From IMG/VR virus record IMGVR_UViG_3300045912_000162, positions 1 through 36,471 of that record: DNA of 36,471 bases. One strand, written 5' to 3'. Both the position numbers and the translations under genes were made by a program. Below, piece by piece: positions 1 to 8,441 of this stretch. Source of the DNA: a virus. Within the stretch, counting starts at the first letter, position 1; the number at the start of each line of letters is the position of its first letter. Below the pieces are notes generated by a model, which had not been told where the DNA came from, did no database searches, and saw only the letters and a list, made by a program, of their open reading frames with translations.

Positions 1-160
1 AGGTGCGCCGCCGCATGTCCGAGGCCAGCAAGAAGGCCCTTGCCGACCCGGAGGTGCGGCGGCGCATGTCCGAGGCCGCCAAGAGGGCCTGGGCGCGCAA
101 AAACCCTGACTTGGCCCGGCTCTCGCCAGAGCAACTCCGCGTCTACAGACTATTGCGAGC
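1..160. repeat. Left copy of terminal near-direct repeat
   Basis: Positions 1-160 align without gaps to 36312-36471. There are mismatches only at positions 8, 11 and 34; positions 35-160 are identical (126 bp). This is what a circular or terminally redundant genome looks like when opened inside a repetitive gene. Confidence 0.9.
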
Positions 161-224
161 CAAGGGCTGCGGGCATGACGAGGCTCTGCGCGAGGCGCAG
201 AGGCCGGAGAAGAGGGCAGAATGA
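1..224 (+). CDS. 3' end of a NUMOD3-like tandem-repeat protein (5' cut by window edge)
   Basis: The reading frame is open from the left edge and stops at TGA 222-224. It holds the tail of one 17-residue repeat, a full last repeat, and the C-terminal module that begins NPDLARLSPEQLRVYRLLRA and ends in KRAE. The same module ends the protein at 33502-33909, and its beginning is reached by the frame open at the right edge. If the ends are joined through the shared 160 bp, the right-edge frame (from 35828) continues here in phase and gives a 235-residue protein. The repeats resemble NUMOD3, a nuclease-associated modular DNA-binding motif, but no nuclease is visible. Bases 1-34 differ at three positions from the right end (one gives SKK instead of SKR), so this could also be a separate third copy or allele. 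Confidence 0.7.
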   Translation, partial: VRRRMSEASKKALADPEVRRRMSEAAKRAWARKNPDLARLSPEQLRVYRLLRAKGCGHDEALREAQRPEKRAE

Positions 225-264
225 CAACCCGTCTCGGGAATGCGCCACAGCGAGGTCGCAGTGT

Positions 265-468
265 TTATCCAGCGCCGGAGCCGCGCGCAGTATCATCTGT
301 TGATCTGCGCGATGAGATGATCTTCTTGCAATTCTCGCTCGATGCGAGCTCCGCAGTGGCGGCATTGCGTGATGGCATGCCTCCCTCGAATCGATCGGGC
401 CGGCGGCCCTGGCAGCCGCCGTAGCGGCAGCCGGGGTTGTCGCAGTCGCTGCCGTCGCCGCAGATCAT
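265..468 (-). CDS. Small Cys-rich protein, possible zinc-binding knuckle
   Basis: A 67-residue protein with cysteines at about 3, 9, 14 and 19 in the pattern CGDGSDCDNPGCRYGGC, followed by a basic, low-complexity tail. The closely spaced cysteines suggest a small metal-binding fold of a kind common at the end of phage late operons; this is inference. Its ATG overlaps the stop of the upstream membrane-protein gene as ATGA, so translation is probably coupled. It is the last gene of the leftward late block. No function can be assigned. Confidence 0.55.
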   Translation of the reverse strand: MICGDGSDCDNPGCRYGGCQGRRPDRFEGGMPSRNAATAELASSENCKKIISSRRSTDDTARGSGAG

Positions 469-638
469 TCCCGGCGCTCGCGCAGCAGGACCCCGAGCAG
501 CACCGACAGCGCTGTCCCGGCCAGCGTCAGGTTCTGCAATGCCCCCGGCGACAGGGTTACGCCGACCGTACTAAGACCCGCGGCCAGCGCCGCATAGGTG
601 GAAGGCTCGCGCAGCCGGGCGATCCAGTTTTCGTTCAT
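465..638 (-). CDS. Small membrane protein, putative holin
   Basis: A 57-residue protein starting MNENWIARLREPSTYAALAA. Two hydrophobic stretches follow (about residues 14-29 and 37-52) and a charged RERRE end, a short two-segment membrane layout typical of small holins. I chose the ATG at 638 over an in-frame GTG at 659 because AAGGGG lies just upstream of it. Its position after the tail fibre and next to another membrane protein fits a lysis cassette. In T7 the holin also follows the tail fibre gene. The holin role is inferred from size, topology and position only. No endolysin is visible beside it. Confidence 0.55.
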   Translation of the reverse strand: MNENWIARLREPSTYAALAAGLSTVGVTLSPGALQNLTLAGTALSVLLGVLLRERRE

Positions 639-655
639 GTCATTCCCCTTCAAAA

Positions 656-994
656 TCACGGCCGGCCCTGCGGGACATCCGGTGTCAGGTCGCCAGGCCG
701 CAGATCGCCTCTGATGTCCTGCTTGCGTGCCAGCATCACCCTCAGATCGGCCAGGCTGTCGATCAGCCGGCTCAGATCCCGTCTGGTTTCATGCTGGAAT
801 TTCTCGTCGCTCGATCTCTGCGCCTCGAGGATGGCGACCCGTGCGGCCAACCCAGCGGCGCGCTCCGCCGCGCGCTGCTCGCTGGAATGAATATCGGCGC
901 GCAGTGCGACATAGCCGCTGGTCAGCATCACGACTACCGTCGCGACCTGCGCGACATGCCCGAGATTGATTTCGGGCGACCACCGTGGTTTCAC
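656..994 (-). CDS. Membrane-anchored coiled-coil protein of the putative lysis cassette
   Basis: A 112-residue protein. With the GTG at 994 it starts near KPRWSPEINLGH, preceded by GGAG at good spacing. An upstream in-frame GTG at 1063 would give 135 residues but has a weaker ribosome site. One transmembrane helix (about residues 14-32, AQVATVVVMLTSGYVAL) is followed by a long charged helix with heptad character (about 38-98). This anchor plus coiled-coil layout resembles small phage proteins found beside holins and inner-membrane spanin-like proteins. No outer-membrane partner or lipobox protein is seen here. Role inferred, not shown. Confidence 0.55.
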   Translation of the reverse strand: MKPRWSPEINLGHVAQVATVVVMLTSGYVALRADIHSSEQRAAERAAGLAARVAILEAQRSSDEKFQHETRRDLSRLIDSLADLRVMLARKQDIRGDLRPGDLTPDVPQGRP

Positions 995-1175
995 GTTGGG
1001 GTCTCCGTTTCCCGGATCATCGCCGCGAGCGCCGCTCACCGAAGCCCCCCTGAAGAAAAACACAAGATTTTCTCAAGGGCGCCAGTGTTGCATGGCTTTC
1101 CCGGCAATATTAGCCTGCCATCCGTCACGGTTCTGCTGATACCCATCGGCCGGCACCCCAATGCTGGCAATGGTA

Positions 1176-1209
1176 GGCCCGGCCGGATGTTGGCAGCTCC
1201 GGCCGGGCC
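1176..1209. terminator. Strong hairpin downstream of the tail fibre gene
   Basis: A perfect 12-bp inverted repeat (GGCCCGGCCGGA at 1176-1187, TCCGGCCGGGCC at 1198-1209, 10-nt loop) lies in the 173-bp gap between the tail fibre stop and the next late gene. No T-run follows on the minus strand, so it is not a classic intrinsic terminator. It may attenuate, or protect the end of the structural transcript. Nothing else stands out in 1064-1236. Confidence 0.5.
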
Positions 1210-1236
1210 GCTTTCGTTAATAGTACTATACAACCA

Positions 1237-3420
1237 TCAGGATGGCATCAGTCCATAGCTTTTCAGCAGCCAGACGATATCTCCGATCGTCCACTCGGTC
1301 GTGCCGATCCCGCCGGTGAACGTGGTATCGATCAGCACGGCAGCACCCGAACCAGCAGACGCCGGATTCGGATTGCCGGCAGGCGCTGGCGGTACGATCG
1401 CCGGCACTCCGAGGCCGAACTTGCCGCCGGCCTGGATCTGCATCCCGTGCAGCGACTCGATCAGTCCCGTCGCACGGCGGATCACCAGAGGTGCGTCGAT
1501 TACGGCGCCGGCATCGTCAAAACGGTTCACCACGAGATCGGTGCCGCTGCTGCCGCCGCTCTCGGCCGAATTGTCTGCGATCAGCCCCCAGCGCGGCCGC
1601 GGGACGGCCGAGACGATCCGCTGGATCAGCAGCCCGCCAGTGTTGGCTGCGTTGGGAATGATCGCGACCGCGTAGGCATCGGCTGGCGCTTCGGGCGGCG
1701 GCGCGATATTGAGCGCGGCAACATTGAGGGTGCCTGCCCGGAACGTGTCGAACAGCACGACTGAGCCGGCAGCGCCGATCGCCAGCGGATAGATCGACTC
1801 CGTATCGTATCGGGCCGGCTGCACCCCGATGCAGTGGAAGGTGTCGTTTCCGGCATTCATCAGGAAGCAGCCGCCAGGAGATGCGGCGCGCTCCCATACC
1901 ATCGTGCCGCCGATCCACGTCTCATTCGAGGCGTTTGCGCTATCGCAGATAACCGGCCAGCCGACGATGTTCTCTATGTCGAGCGCGTGGAACACGTTAT
2001 TGGCGTTGTACCCGCTGCCGATATAGTGGATTCCGCAGCGGCCCGTACTCCACGATCCAAAGAAATTATTGAAACGAGTCTGGTGGAGCTGCACCGGGTC
2101 ACCCCCGCCGCCAGTGTTGGCCTCCATCTGCCAGTAGGGCGAATTGAGGACATAGTTGAGCCGCACGGCCACGGCGCTTGCGCTCGCGTTCAGATTGTCT
2201 ACCTCGAGATCGACTGTGAATAGGTTTATCGGATCATGGAATAGCGGCGTGCCGTTGATGTCCGTGCCATAGCTATCCTGCCCGAATTGAAGCACAATGC
2301 CGGCGATGTTCCCGTGCACTCTGAAGTTTTTGAACTGGCTTTTGAACAGATCGGTATTCCCGCCGATCAGCAGGTTGGGCGAGGCCGTGACCGCGGTGAA
2401 GTCGAGCACCGCCTTATAGCTGTCGCCCTCGATGACGATGCCGGTTGTCGCAACCGGGTCGAGGTTCCAGAACGCCGCCGCCGTGAATTTGTATCGGCCG
2501 CCCTGTATCCGGCCGCGAGCGTTGTGCGTCATGCACGCCGACAGCCAGGATGCGAACTGCGCGTCGGCGGGCGCGGTAAAAGTCGGGTCGGCGCCCCAAT
2601 CGACGACACGGAACGTGCCGTCATGCAGCATGATCCACCGGCCCGGCGAGCCGCCGCCGACGCTGTTCGGCTTGACTGCCAGTCCGCCATCGTCGGCCGC
2701 CATGCTGCCGGTGTCGTAGCGGTAGAGCACCGTCGATTTATCGCCGGCGGCATAATACCCGGTCAGCGCGACGAATGCGGTCGTCGCCGGAGGCTCCAGC
2801 GCGCGCAGTGCCGTCATCGTCGGCACCCACGAAATATTCGACAGCGACGGTGTCCACGTGCTGCCCAGCAGCGACAGAAGCAGCCCGAAATCGCCATCGA
2901 CCTGCGGCCTCCCCACGGCATCGAACCCCATGATGCCGCCGGCGCGCTCGGCGACGCTCGGCAGTTCCATGCTGATATCGGCCGGCGGCGGAAGGTCGGT
3001 CCACGGTGCCCGCACCGCGCGCAGCAGAAGATCATGATTGCGCTGCGCGTGCATCGTCAGCTTGTCGAGCGCGGTGTTGACGGACGAGGCCGGGAACCTG
3101 AATGCGTCCACCAGCTCGACCTCCTGCGTCAGCGGCTCCCGGCGTGCCAGGTACACCCGCCAATAGCTCAATGGAGGCTCGTTGAATACGATTTGGGCGC
3201 CGTTGAGATACTGCCCACTTTCCTGGTCCTGCGTGCCGACGACCTGATACCCGGTCGGCCCGCCCGCGTTCAGACCGGCCGCGATCTCGATCGATCCCAA
3301 CATATCCCACAGCCGCACTTCGACGCTCTGCGGGTCGAGAAACGGCACCGGAAAGCTGAACGACGTCGTGACGCCATCGCCGTCATAGTAAAAGCGGGTG
3401 GTTTCGAGCGCGACGGTCAT
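1237..3420 (-). CDS. Tail fibre / tailspike with T7 gp17-like N-terminus
   Basis: A 727-residue receptor-binding protein. Residues 1-150 (YYDGDGVTTSFSFPVPFLDP, later RREPLTQEVEL) match the T7 tail-fibre N-terminal type that attaches the fibre to the tail. From about residue 272 (VVDWGADPT) the sequence has the look of a pectin-lyase-fold beta-helix, as in depolymerase tailspikes: a DxGA-type entry followed by an alternating strand-rich stretch to about 560. The C-terminus (WTIGDIVWLLKSYGLMPS) is probably the trimer tip. It would recognise, and perhaps cleave, surface polysaccharide, but no catalytic residues can be assigned by eye. Its ATG overlaps the stop of the 1,674-residue gene. The C-terminal two thirds is the part expected to vary with host. 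Confidence 0.85.
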   Translation of the reverse strand: MTVALETTRFYYDGDGVTTSFSFPVPFLDPQSVEVRLWDMLGSIEIAAGLNAGGPTGYQVVGTQDQESGQYLNGAQIVFNEPPLSYWRVYLARREPLTQEVELVDAFRFPASSVNTALDKLTMHAQRNHDLLLRAVRAPWTDLPPPADISMELPSVAERAGGIMGFDAVGRPQVDGDFGLLLSLLGSTWTPSLSNISWVPTMTALRALEPPATTAFVALTGYYAAGDKSTVLYRYDTGSMAADDGGLAVKPNSVGGGSPGRWIMLHDGTFRVVDWGADPTFTAPADAQFASWLSACMTHNARGRIQGGRYKFTAAAFWNLDPVATTGIVIEGDSYKAVLDFTAVTASPNLLIGGNTDLFKSQFKNFRVHGNIAGIVLQFGQDSYGTDINGTPLFHDPINLFTVDLEVDNLNASASAVAVRLNYVLNSPYWQMEANTGGGGDPVQLHQTRFNNFFGSWSTGRCGIHYIGSGYNANNVFHALDIENIVGWPVICDSANASNETWIGGTMVWERAASPGGCFLMNAGNDTFHCIGVQPARYDTESIYPLAIGAAGSVVLFDTFRAGTLNVAALNIAPPPEAPADAYAVAIIPNAANTGGLLIQRIVSAVPRPRWGLIADNSAESGGSSGTDLVVNRFDDAGAVIDAPLVIRRATGLIESLHGMQIQAGGKFGLGVPAIVPPAPAGNPNPASAGSGAAVLIDTTFTGGIGTTEWTIGDIVWLLKSYGLMPS

Positions 3421-6400
3421 TCGTTCCCCTCGGTCGAAAGTGCACGATCAGCCTCGCGCAGCACTTGCAGCCCGGACTGCGCGATCTGGATCTGGCTGTA
3501 GTAGAGGCTGTCGATGAGCTGACGCTTTTCGTCGGGCGCGATCTCCGGATTTTTCCAGATGTCGCGGATCAGCTTGGCCTGCTCGCCGAGCGTGCGGCGT
3601 ATCACATCGAGCTGCACAAAGATGTGCGGTCCGCCAGCCTCCTGGATGCGTCGAGCGGCCTCGAGATCACCTTCGGAGACCTTCTCCCTCCAGGTCGTGG
3701 AATATTTCTGGATGCGCTCGTATTCGTCATAAAAGCGCTGGATCGACGCGGCGCTGGCACTCGGGTAGCGGACGACGAACGCCTTGACGACAGGGATATC
3801 GGCCAGCGTGTCCTCGGGCCGTGGCGGGTCCGGCACGATGCCCTGATTGCGTAGCGCGGCATCGGCCACTTGCAGCGCGTACATGCCGAGTCCGCCGGTC
3901 CAGCCGCGCAGATAGTTCTCGATCAGGATCGGCGTCGTCAATGCGCGCGCGACGCCGGCCGCCGGCTGATCGCTGATTGCCAGTTCGCGAATTCCCGGAA
4001 ACGCGGCGATCATCTGGCCCAGCGCCCTGGCGGTCTCGGTCGTGTAAGGATTGTACTGGTATTCCGGCAACTGTTTCTCGAGCCAGGCCGGGATCAGGCT
4101 GCGATCGGTAAAGGTGCTGCGGTTCCCCCATTGCTCCAGCACAGGGACAGCCGCGGTCGGCACCGGCGCCGGGATCAGCGCACCGCTCATCGCCTTGAGG
4201 AACCCGTCGAGCGCCTGCGGATTGTCGGTAAAGAACCTGTCGAGCAGCCGTTCGACGCCGGAACCGAACAGCACGCCCAGCTCGAACGGCTTGGGGATGC
4301 GGAAGATGTGATTTTCGGTCATCACGATCCAGAACAGATCGCGCTGCCAATCGGGCAGCTCGCGATAGCGCGGATCGTCGTGGTTGGCGAACCAAAGCAG
4401 CACCGACGGCAGCGTGATCCCGGCCGCAATCTTTAATGCAGTGCCGCCCGGATCATCGCGGATCGCGCGCACCAGCCGGTCAGTGCCCTGCAACTGCGCG
4501 TTCCAGAACGCGGTCATCATGTTGAGCGCCTGCGTCTTGGCGCCGTGCCGGGCGAAATCGACCGATACTTCGCGCGAGGCAAAGGCCGCCCGCGCCAGCG
4601 CCTCTTGCGGTGTCGCGCCTTCCTTCAGTGCGCGCTCGCGTATTGCCGAGAACTCGCCAAGCCGGGTCATCTGCTCGGACAGTTCCGATATCGTGCGCAG
4701 GGTGTCGAGCGGATGACGCACGACATTCCATGCGCGCGTCGAAAGCCCGGTGCTCTGCGTCATATTGCGCAGGCTTTCCTGAAAATAGCGCCGGTCCATC
4801 GCGACCAGCTCGGCGTTGGCGCCGCCGGCTTTCAGCCAGTCGCGAAAGGCTTCGTCCTTGACGATCGCGGAATAAAGGCCCTTCGCGGTGTCGATCGGGT
4901 GGAATACCGTCTTGCCGGTCTGCACAAAGGCCGACATGAAATCGCGCACCGGGTTGCGCACCATGAAATCCGGGCTGAGCGTCGCGCCGGCACGCAGCAT
5001 CCGCGCTGGCATCGCCAGCATCCGGACGATCGTGTTGGCGCTTTCACTGTCGAGCGCCTTGATCGCATCGGCCACATCGCGGCCGACATCCCATGTCTCG
5101 GCCTTGCCATCACGGAAAAGGCGGATCTCGCCGGCGCGCGGCGGCACCGCGCTCGCGATGAAATCGAACAGCCCATCACCGAGACCGTGCTTGTCGAGCA
5201 TCTCTCGGATCGCCTGCGCGACCCCGCTGTCGGTCGTCTCGGGCACCTGGCGGACCGCGGCCGGCTCCTCGCGCGGCACAGGACCGCGCTCCGGGGACAG
5301 ATCAGGCCGTTGCGCGGCTTCCTGAAACTGGCGCGACCATCCGGCACCCTCCGGCGGAGGAAAGTGCTCGGCGGGGGCTGCCGTCGTCGTGCGGCCCGGC
5401 GGCGCGCGCGATGGCTCGTTGGCGCGCAGCAGATCGACCAGCGCTGTCGCGACCCGGTTGCGCTCGGCCATCGTCACGTACAGATACGTGTTGCGTATGA
5501 TGCTTTCGATCGGATCGATGATCTCGCGCTCCGATCCCTTGATCCGATGGATCGGGTTCGCCGGCTGGATCGATCCGCCGGCGCCGGCCGCACCTCCGGG
5601 TTCGTCGCCGATCACACGATGAAACGGCACATAGAGCCGGTTCGCCTCAAGCATCGACTCGTAGCCCTCGCGGGACAGCACGCCGCTGTCGCGCAGATAG
5701 GCCGCGAGATTGTCATGATACTGGATGACGCGCGCCAGAATCGGCCCCAGCGCATCGGCGTTCGCTGCCGCGACCTGGCGCGCCGCCGACAAATCGACGC
5801 CGGAATCGATCCCCCGCCTTTCGAGCTCGAGGGCGCGCATCGCCACGGCAAAGGCACGGAACCCGTCGAGATCCTGCCGCACCGGCGCGAGTATCTCTTT
5901 GAGGGAAGGCCCGATCGTCCGCCAATTGGCAAAATCCACCTGGCCGAACTCCAGCCAGTGCCGCGCCCTCCCGGCATTGCCGGACATCAGACGCGCCAGC
6001 CGGTAGGGATTCTTGAGCGTCGGCAGTGCTTGGGCGGCGGCGCGGCCGCCGACCGCCTCGCGCGTCGCAACCTCGATCGGATGCAGCCGGTCCCAAATCA
6101 TCGTATAGAGCCGGTCCCAGGACCACGGCCGCCGGTCGGTCCGTCCGCCGACATTGACGCGATCGAGGATGGCGCGCTCGGCTGGAGTACGCACTGGCGG
6201 CGGCGCACCGAGTCCCATGCCGGCCGGCGGCGTATCCGGCTGCGGCGCCCGAAAATCGCCGGCCGGCGGCTCATCCGGCCGGATCGCCTCTTGTATCTGC
6301 GCGGTTGCCCGCGCTTCCTCGGCGGGACTTACGTCTCTGGGGTGTTCCTCTCGGGGAATCGCAGCGGGCTGGTCTCGGCTTCCTGCTTCGCCCGCGCGCG

Positions 6401-8441
6401 CGCCCGGTGCCGCATTGCCATCGCCTGCAGCTTCCACAACGCCTCGGCTTCCGCCATCTGCGCCCCGAGCAAGAGCGCCGCTTTCCGCCTGTCGCCGGAC
6501 AGCGTCAACGAAATCTCGGGAAACGGCGGCAAGTCCGGCGCGCTTGTCGGCGAGATCGCGGGCGGCGGCGGTGAGCGCATCGGAGAGCGGTCCCTTGCGA
6601 TTGGCGAGAGTCTGTAAAACCTGTACGGCATGCCCGTCAACCATCGCGCGGCGGGCATTCTCGTCGCGCGCGAGCTGGTTGCCGAGTTCCTCGATGATCT
6701 TCTGGTTGTCGGTCAACGCCTCAAACACGCGACGGTCGCGTCGAAGCATTTTTATCGCCTGGTCGAGGATGCGCGCTCGCTCCAGATAGAGGCTTTGGAC
6801 CAGATCGACATCGCCAAACAGCGTCGCCTGCGTCTCGGCGCGAACGCCCGCCTCCATGCCCTGGCGGATGATCGCCTCGGCCTGCGTCGCATTTTCCGGC
6901 TCCAGCCGGCGCAGCAGGTCGATCAGCGCGCTCTGCATTCTGGCGTCCTCGGGCGCCAGCCTGCCGACGATCGCACCATAATTTGGCGGGATGACATTAT
7001 TGACGATCGCGCCGAATGCTTCGTCGGACAGGTTCGTCAATGCCTGCGCGTCGCGCACCAGTGCTGAGCGCGGCGGCAGGGTCGGCAGCAGATCGGGCCG
7101 GTCGCGCAGCACCTTCGCCGCGTCAATCGCAGTGCCGGTGCCCTCAGCGATGTTCTTGGCGGCGGCGATGGCGCGGGCGTCGATATCGCGAATGCCGTCC
7201 GCCTCGCGCAAGACCCACGCGTTGATGCGCGGCTGCTGTGCCGGGTCGGCGCGCTGGATGCGCTCGGCGAGGCCGAGCCGCTGATGCCCGTCGGCGATCC
7301 ACCGCACCCCGGCGCTGTCCTCGAAGACGATCGACAGCCCGGCCTTGATCGGGTCCCATTGCGTCACGCCTTGCAGCCGCTCGGTCACGCCGGCGGCGTC
7401 AGCGCCTTCCTTGAACTGGAACCGCCGCGCATCGACGCGCAGCTCCTCCGGCGCGAACTCGCGTATCTGTGAAGGGCGGGATGCCAGCCCGGACGCAGAA
7501 ATCGTTTCTGCTGGCGCTACAGCGGCCTGTTCCGTGGTGCCGGCTACCCTGGTAGCCGGAACATCCTCAATCGCGCCAGCGGCCTCCGCATGGCTTCTCT
7601 GCGGCATCGCCCGCGTCTGCTGCGTGCCGACATAGGCGGCCGGCAGCTCGCCGGTCGTCGATGCCAGATCCTGTGCGATCGTCGGGTCGCGGACAGCGTC
7701 ATGCGCCACTTCGGCCGGGTGGATGCCGTGCTCGTGCCACAACCGCTTGATCTTGTCGAGAATGCCGGGGTGCGGGACCGGCATGCCGGCGACGACGCGC
7801 GCCGCCGCCGTGAAATCGCCCGGCTCGGGCAGCCCGCCGATCGGCACGTCGCGGACTTCTCTGTACGGACCGATCTCGGGTCGGGCGAGATTGCCGCGGA
7901 ATGTCGGAACAGGCATCGTCGTGGCGGTCAGCGCCATCTCGAGGCCCATCCGCACGTCGCGCGCCAGCCGGCCGGCGGACCCCTCATCGGCGCCAAATTC
8001 CTCGGCGACGGCACCGGCGAGCGCAGCGACCCCGGTCACGCCGGCATTAAAGGCCGCCTCGGTCACATTCCAGGCGGCCGAGAACGGGCGGATCATCGCC
8101 TCATTGATGAACCGGATCGGGCTGGCCTGGCCCTTTGCCGGATCGTTGAAGATGCCGGAATCGCGCCAGAATTTTTCGGCGTTGGCCGACATTCCCTCTG
8201 GATTGCCCCAGCCGGATTTCACTCCCTCGACGATGCGGCCGAGCACCCTGTCGAATGCCGTGCCGCGCCGCAGCCGGTCGATGAATGCTTGCGGCACCGG
8301 CTCTTTCGGGCCGCCAAGATAATCGTCGATCTCCGCAGAGGTAAACCCGGCAGCGGTCAGTATCGCGCGCTGTTCGGTCGCCCACTGACCGATTTCGGCG
8401 TCGGAAAAGCCGGCCGCCTGCAACTGCTCGAGTGGCGTCAT
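3417..8441 (-). CDS. Giant internal virion / polyvalent protein with ParB-like and LPD38 domains
   Basis: A 1,674-residue protein in the place of the large T7 internal virion proteins. Residues 1-50 hold two UBA-like helices (AGFSDAEIGQWA, AGFTSAEIDDYL). Residues about 323-445 look like a ParB/sulfiredoxin-type nuclease domain with a DGHQR motif at 384-388. Residues about 1150-1330 (MVRNPVRDFMSAF, KTQALNMMTAFWNAQLQGTDR) match the large polyvalent protein domain LPD38. Such proteins travel in the virion and enter the cell with the DNA. The ATG overlaps the upstream stop as ATGA. Residues 277-311 are encoded by a segment with an inverted duplicate at 28415-28518, near a disordered linker. LPD38 and ParB assignments are by motif recognition. 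Confidence 0.8.
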   Translation of the reverse strand: MTPLEQLQAAGFSDAEIGQWATEQRAILTAAGFTSAEIDDYLGGPKEPVPQAFIDRLRRGTAFDRVLGRIVEGVKSGWGNPEGMSANAEKFWRDSGIFNDPAKGQASPIRFINEAMIRPFSAAWNVTEAAFNAGVTGVAALAGAVAEEFGADEGSAGRLARDVRMGLEMALTATTMPVPTFRGNLARPEIGPYREVRDVPIGGLPEPGDFTAAARVVAGMPVPHPGILDKIKRLWHEHGIHPAEVAHDAVRDPTIAQDLASTTGELPAAYVGTQQTRAMPQRSHAEAAGAIEDVPATRVAGTTEQAAVAPAETISASGLASRPSQIREFAPEELRVDARRFQFKEGADAAGVTERLQGVTQWDPIKAGLSIVFEDSAGVRWIADGHQRLGLAERIQRADPAQQPRINAWVLREADGIRDIDARAIAAAKNIAEGTGTAIDAAKVLRDRPDLLPTLPPRSALVRDAQALTNLSDEAFGAIVNNVIPPNYGAIVGRLAPEDARMQSALIDLLRRLEPENATQAEAIIRQGMEAGVRAETQATLFGDVDLVQSLYLERARILDQAIKMLRRDRRVFEALTDNQKIIEELGNQLARDENARRAMVDGHAVQVLQTLANRKGPLSDALTAAARDLADKRAGLAAVSRDFVDAVRRQAESGALARGADGGSRGVVEAAGDGNAAPGARAGEAGSRDQPAAIPREEHPRDVSPAEEARATAQIQEAIRPDEPPAGDFRAPQPDTPPAGMGLGAPPPVRTPAERAILDRVNVGGRTDRRPWSWDRLYTMIWDRLHPIEVATREAVGGRAAAQALPTLKNPYRLARLMSGNAGRARHWLEFGQVDFANWRTIGPSLKEILAPVRQDLDGFRAFAVAMRALELERRGIDSGVDLSAARQVAAANADALGPILARVIQYHDNLAAYLRDSGVLSREGYESMLEANRLYVPFHRVIGDEPGGAAGAGGSIQPANPIHRIKGSEREIIDPIESIIRNTYLYVTMAERNRVATALVDLLRANEPSRAPPGRTTTAAPAEHFPPPEGAGWSRQFQEAAQRPDLSPERGPVPREEPAAVRQVPETTDSGVAQAIREMLDKHGLGDGLFDFIASAVPPRAGEIRLFRDGKAETWDVGRDVADAIKALDSESANTIVRMLAMPARMLRAGATLSPDFMVRNPVRDFMSAFVQTGKTVFHPIDTAKGLYSAIVKDEAFRDWLKAGGANAELVAMDRRYFQESLRNMTQSTGLSTRAWNVVRHPLDTLRTISELSEQMTRLGEFSAIRERALKEGATPQEALARAAFASREVSVDFARHGAKTQALNMMTAFWNAQLQGTDRLVRAIRDDPGGTALKIAAGITLPSVLLWFANHDDPRYRELPDWQRDLFWIVMTENHIFRIPKPFELGVLFGSGVERLLDRFFTDNPQALDGFLKAMSGALIPAPVPTAAVPVLEQWGNRSTFTDRSLIPAWLEKQLPEYQYNPYTTETARALGQMIAAFPGIRELAISDQPAAGVARALTTPILIENYLRGWTGGLGMYALQVADAALRNQGIVPDPPRPEDTLADIPVVKAFVVRYPSASAASIQRFYDEYERIQKYSTTWREKVSEGDLEAARRIQEAGGPHIFVQLDVIRRTLGEQAKLIRDIWKNPEIAPDEKRQLIDSLYYSQIQIAQSGLQVLREADRALSTEGNE
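7507..7610. repeat. In-gene copy of a 104-bp duplicated segment with a 20-bp palindrome
   Basis: This part of the giant virion gene matches 28415-28518 in inverted orientation, at about 93% by eye. It contains the perfect palindrome CCGGCTACCCTGGTAGCCGG at 7540-7559, and the other copy has the same palindrome with a swapped centre. Here it encodes AMPQRSHAEAAG and PATRVAG of the structural protein. Confidence 0.85.

Noticed and set aside
221-424. Plus-strand frame MTTRLGNAPQRG after the first repeat gene
   Set aside because: Only the first nine bases match the DUF6166 start; the rest overlaps the Cys-rich gene on the other strand and has no protein-like pattern.
2287-3501. Long plus-strand frames opposite tail fibre, polyvalent and lytic virion genes
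   Set aside because: Arg/His/Gln-rich translations typical of antisense frames in GC-rich genes.
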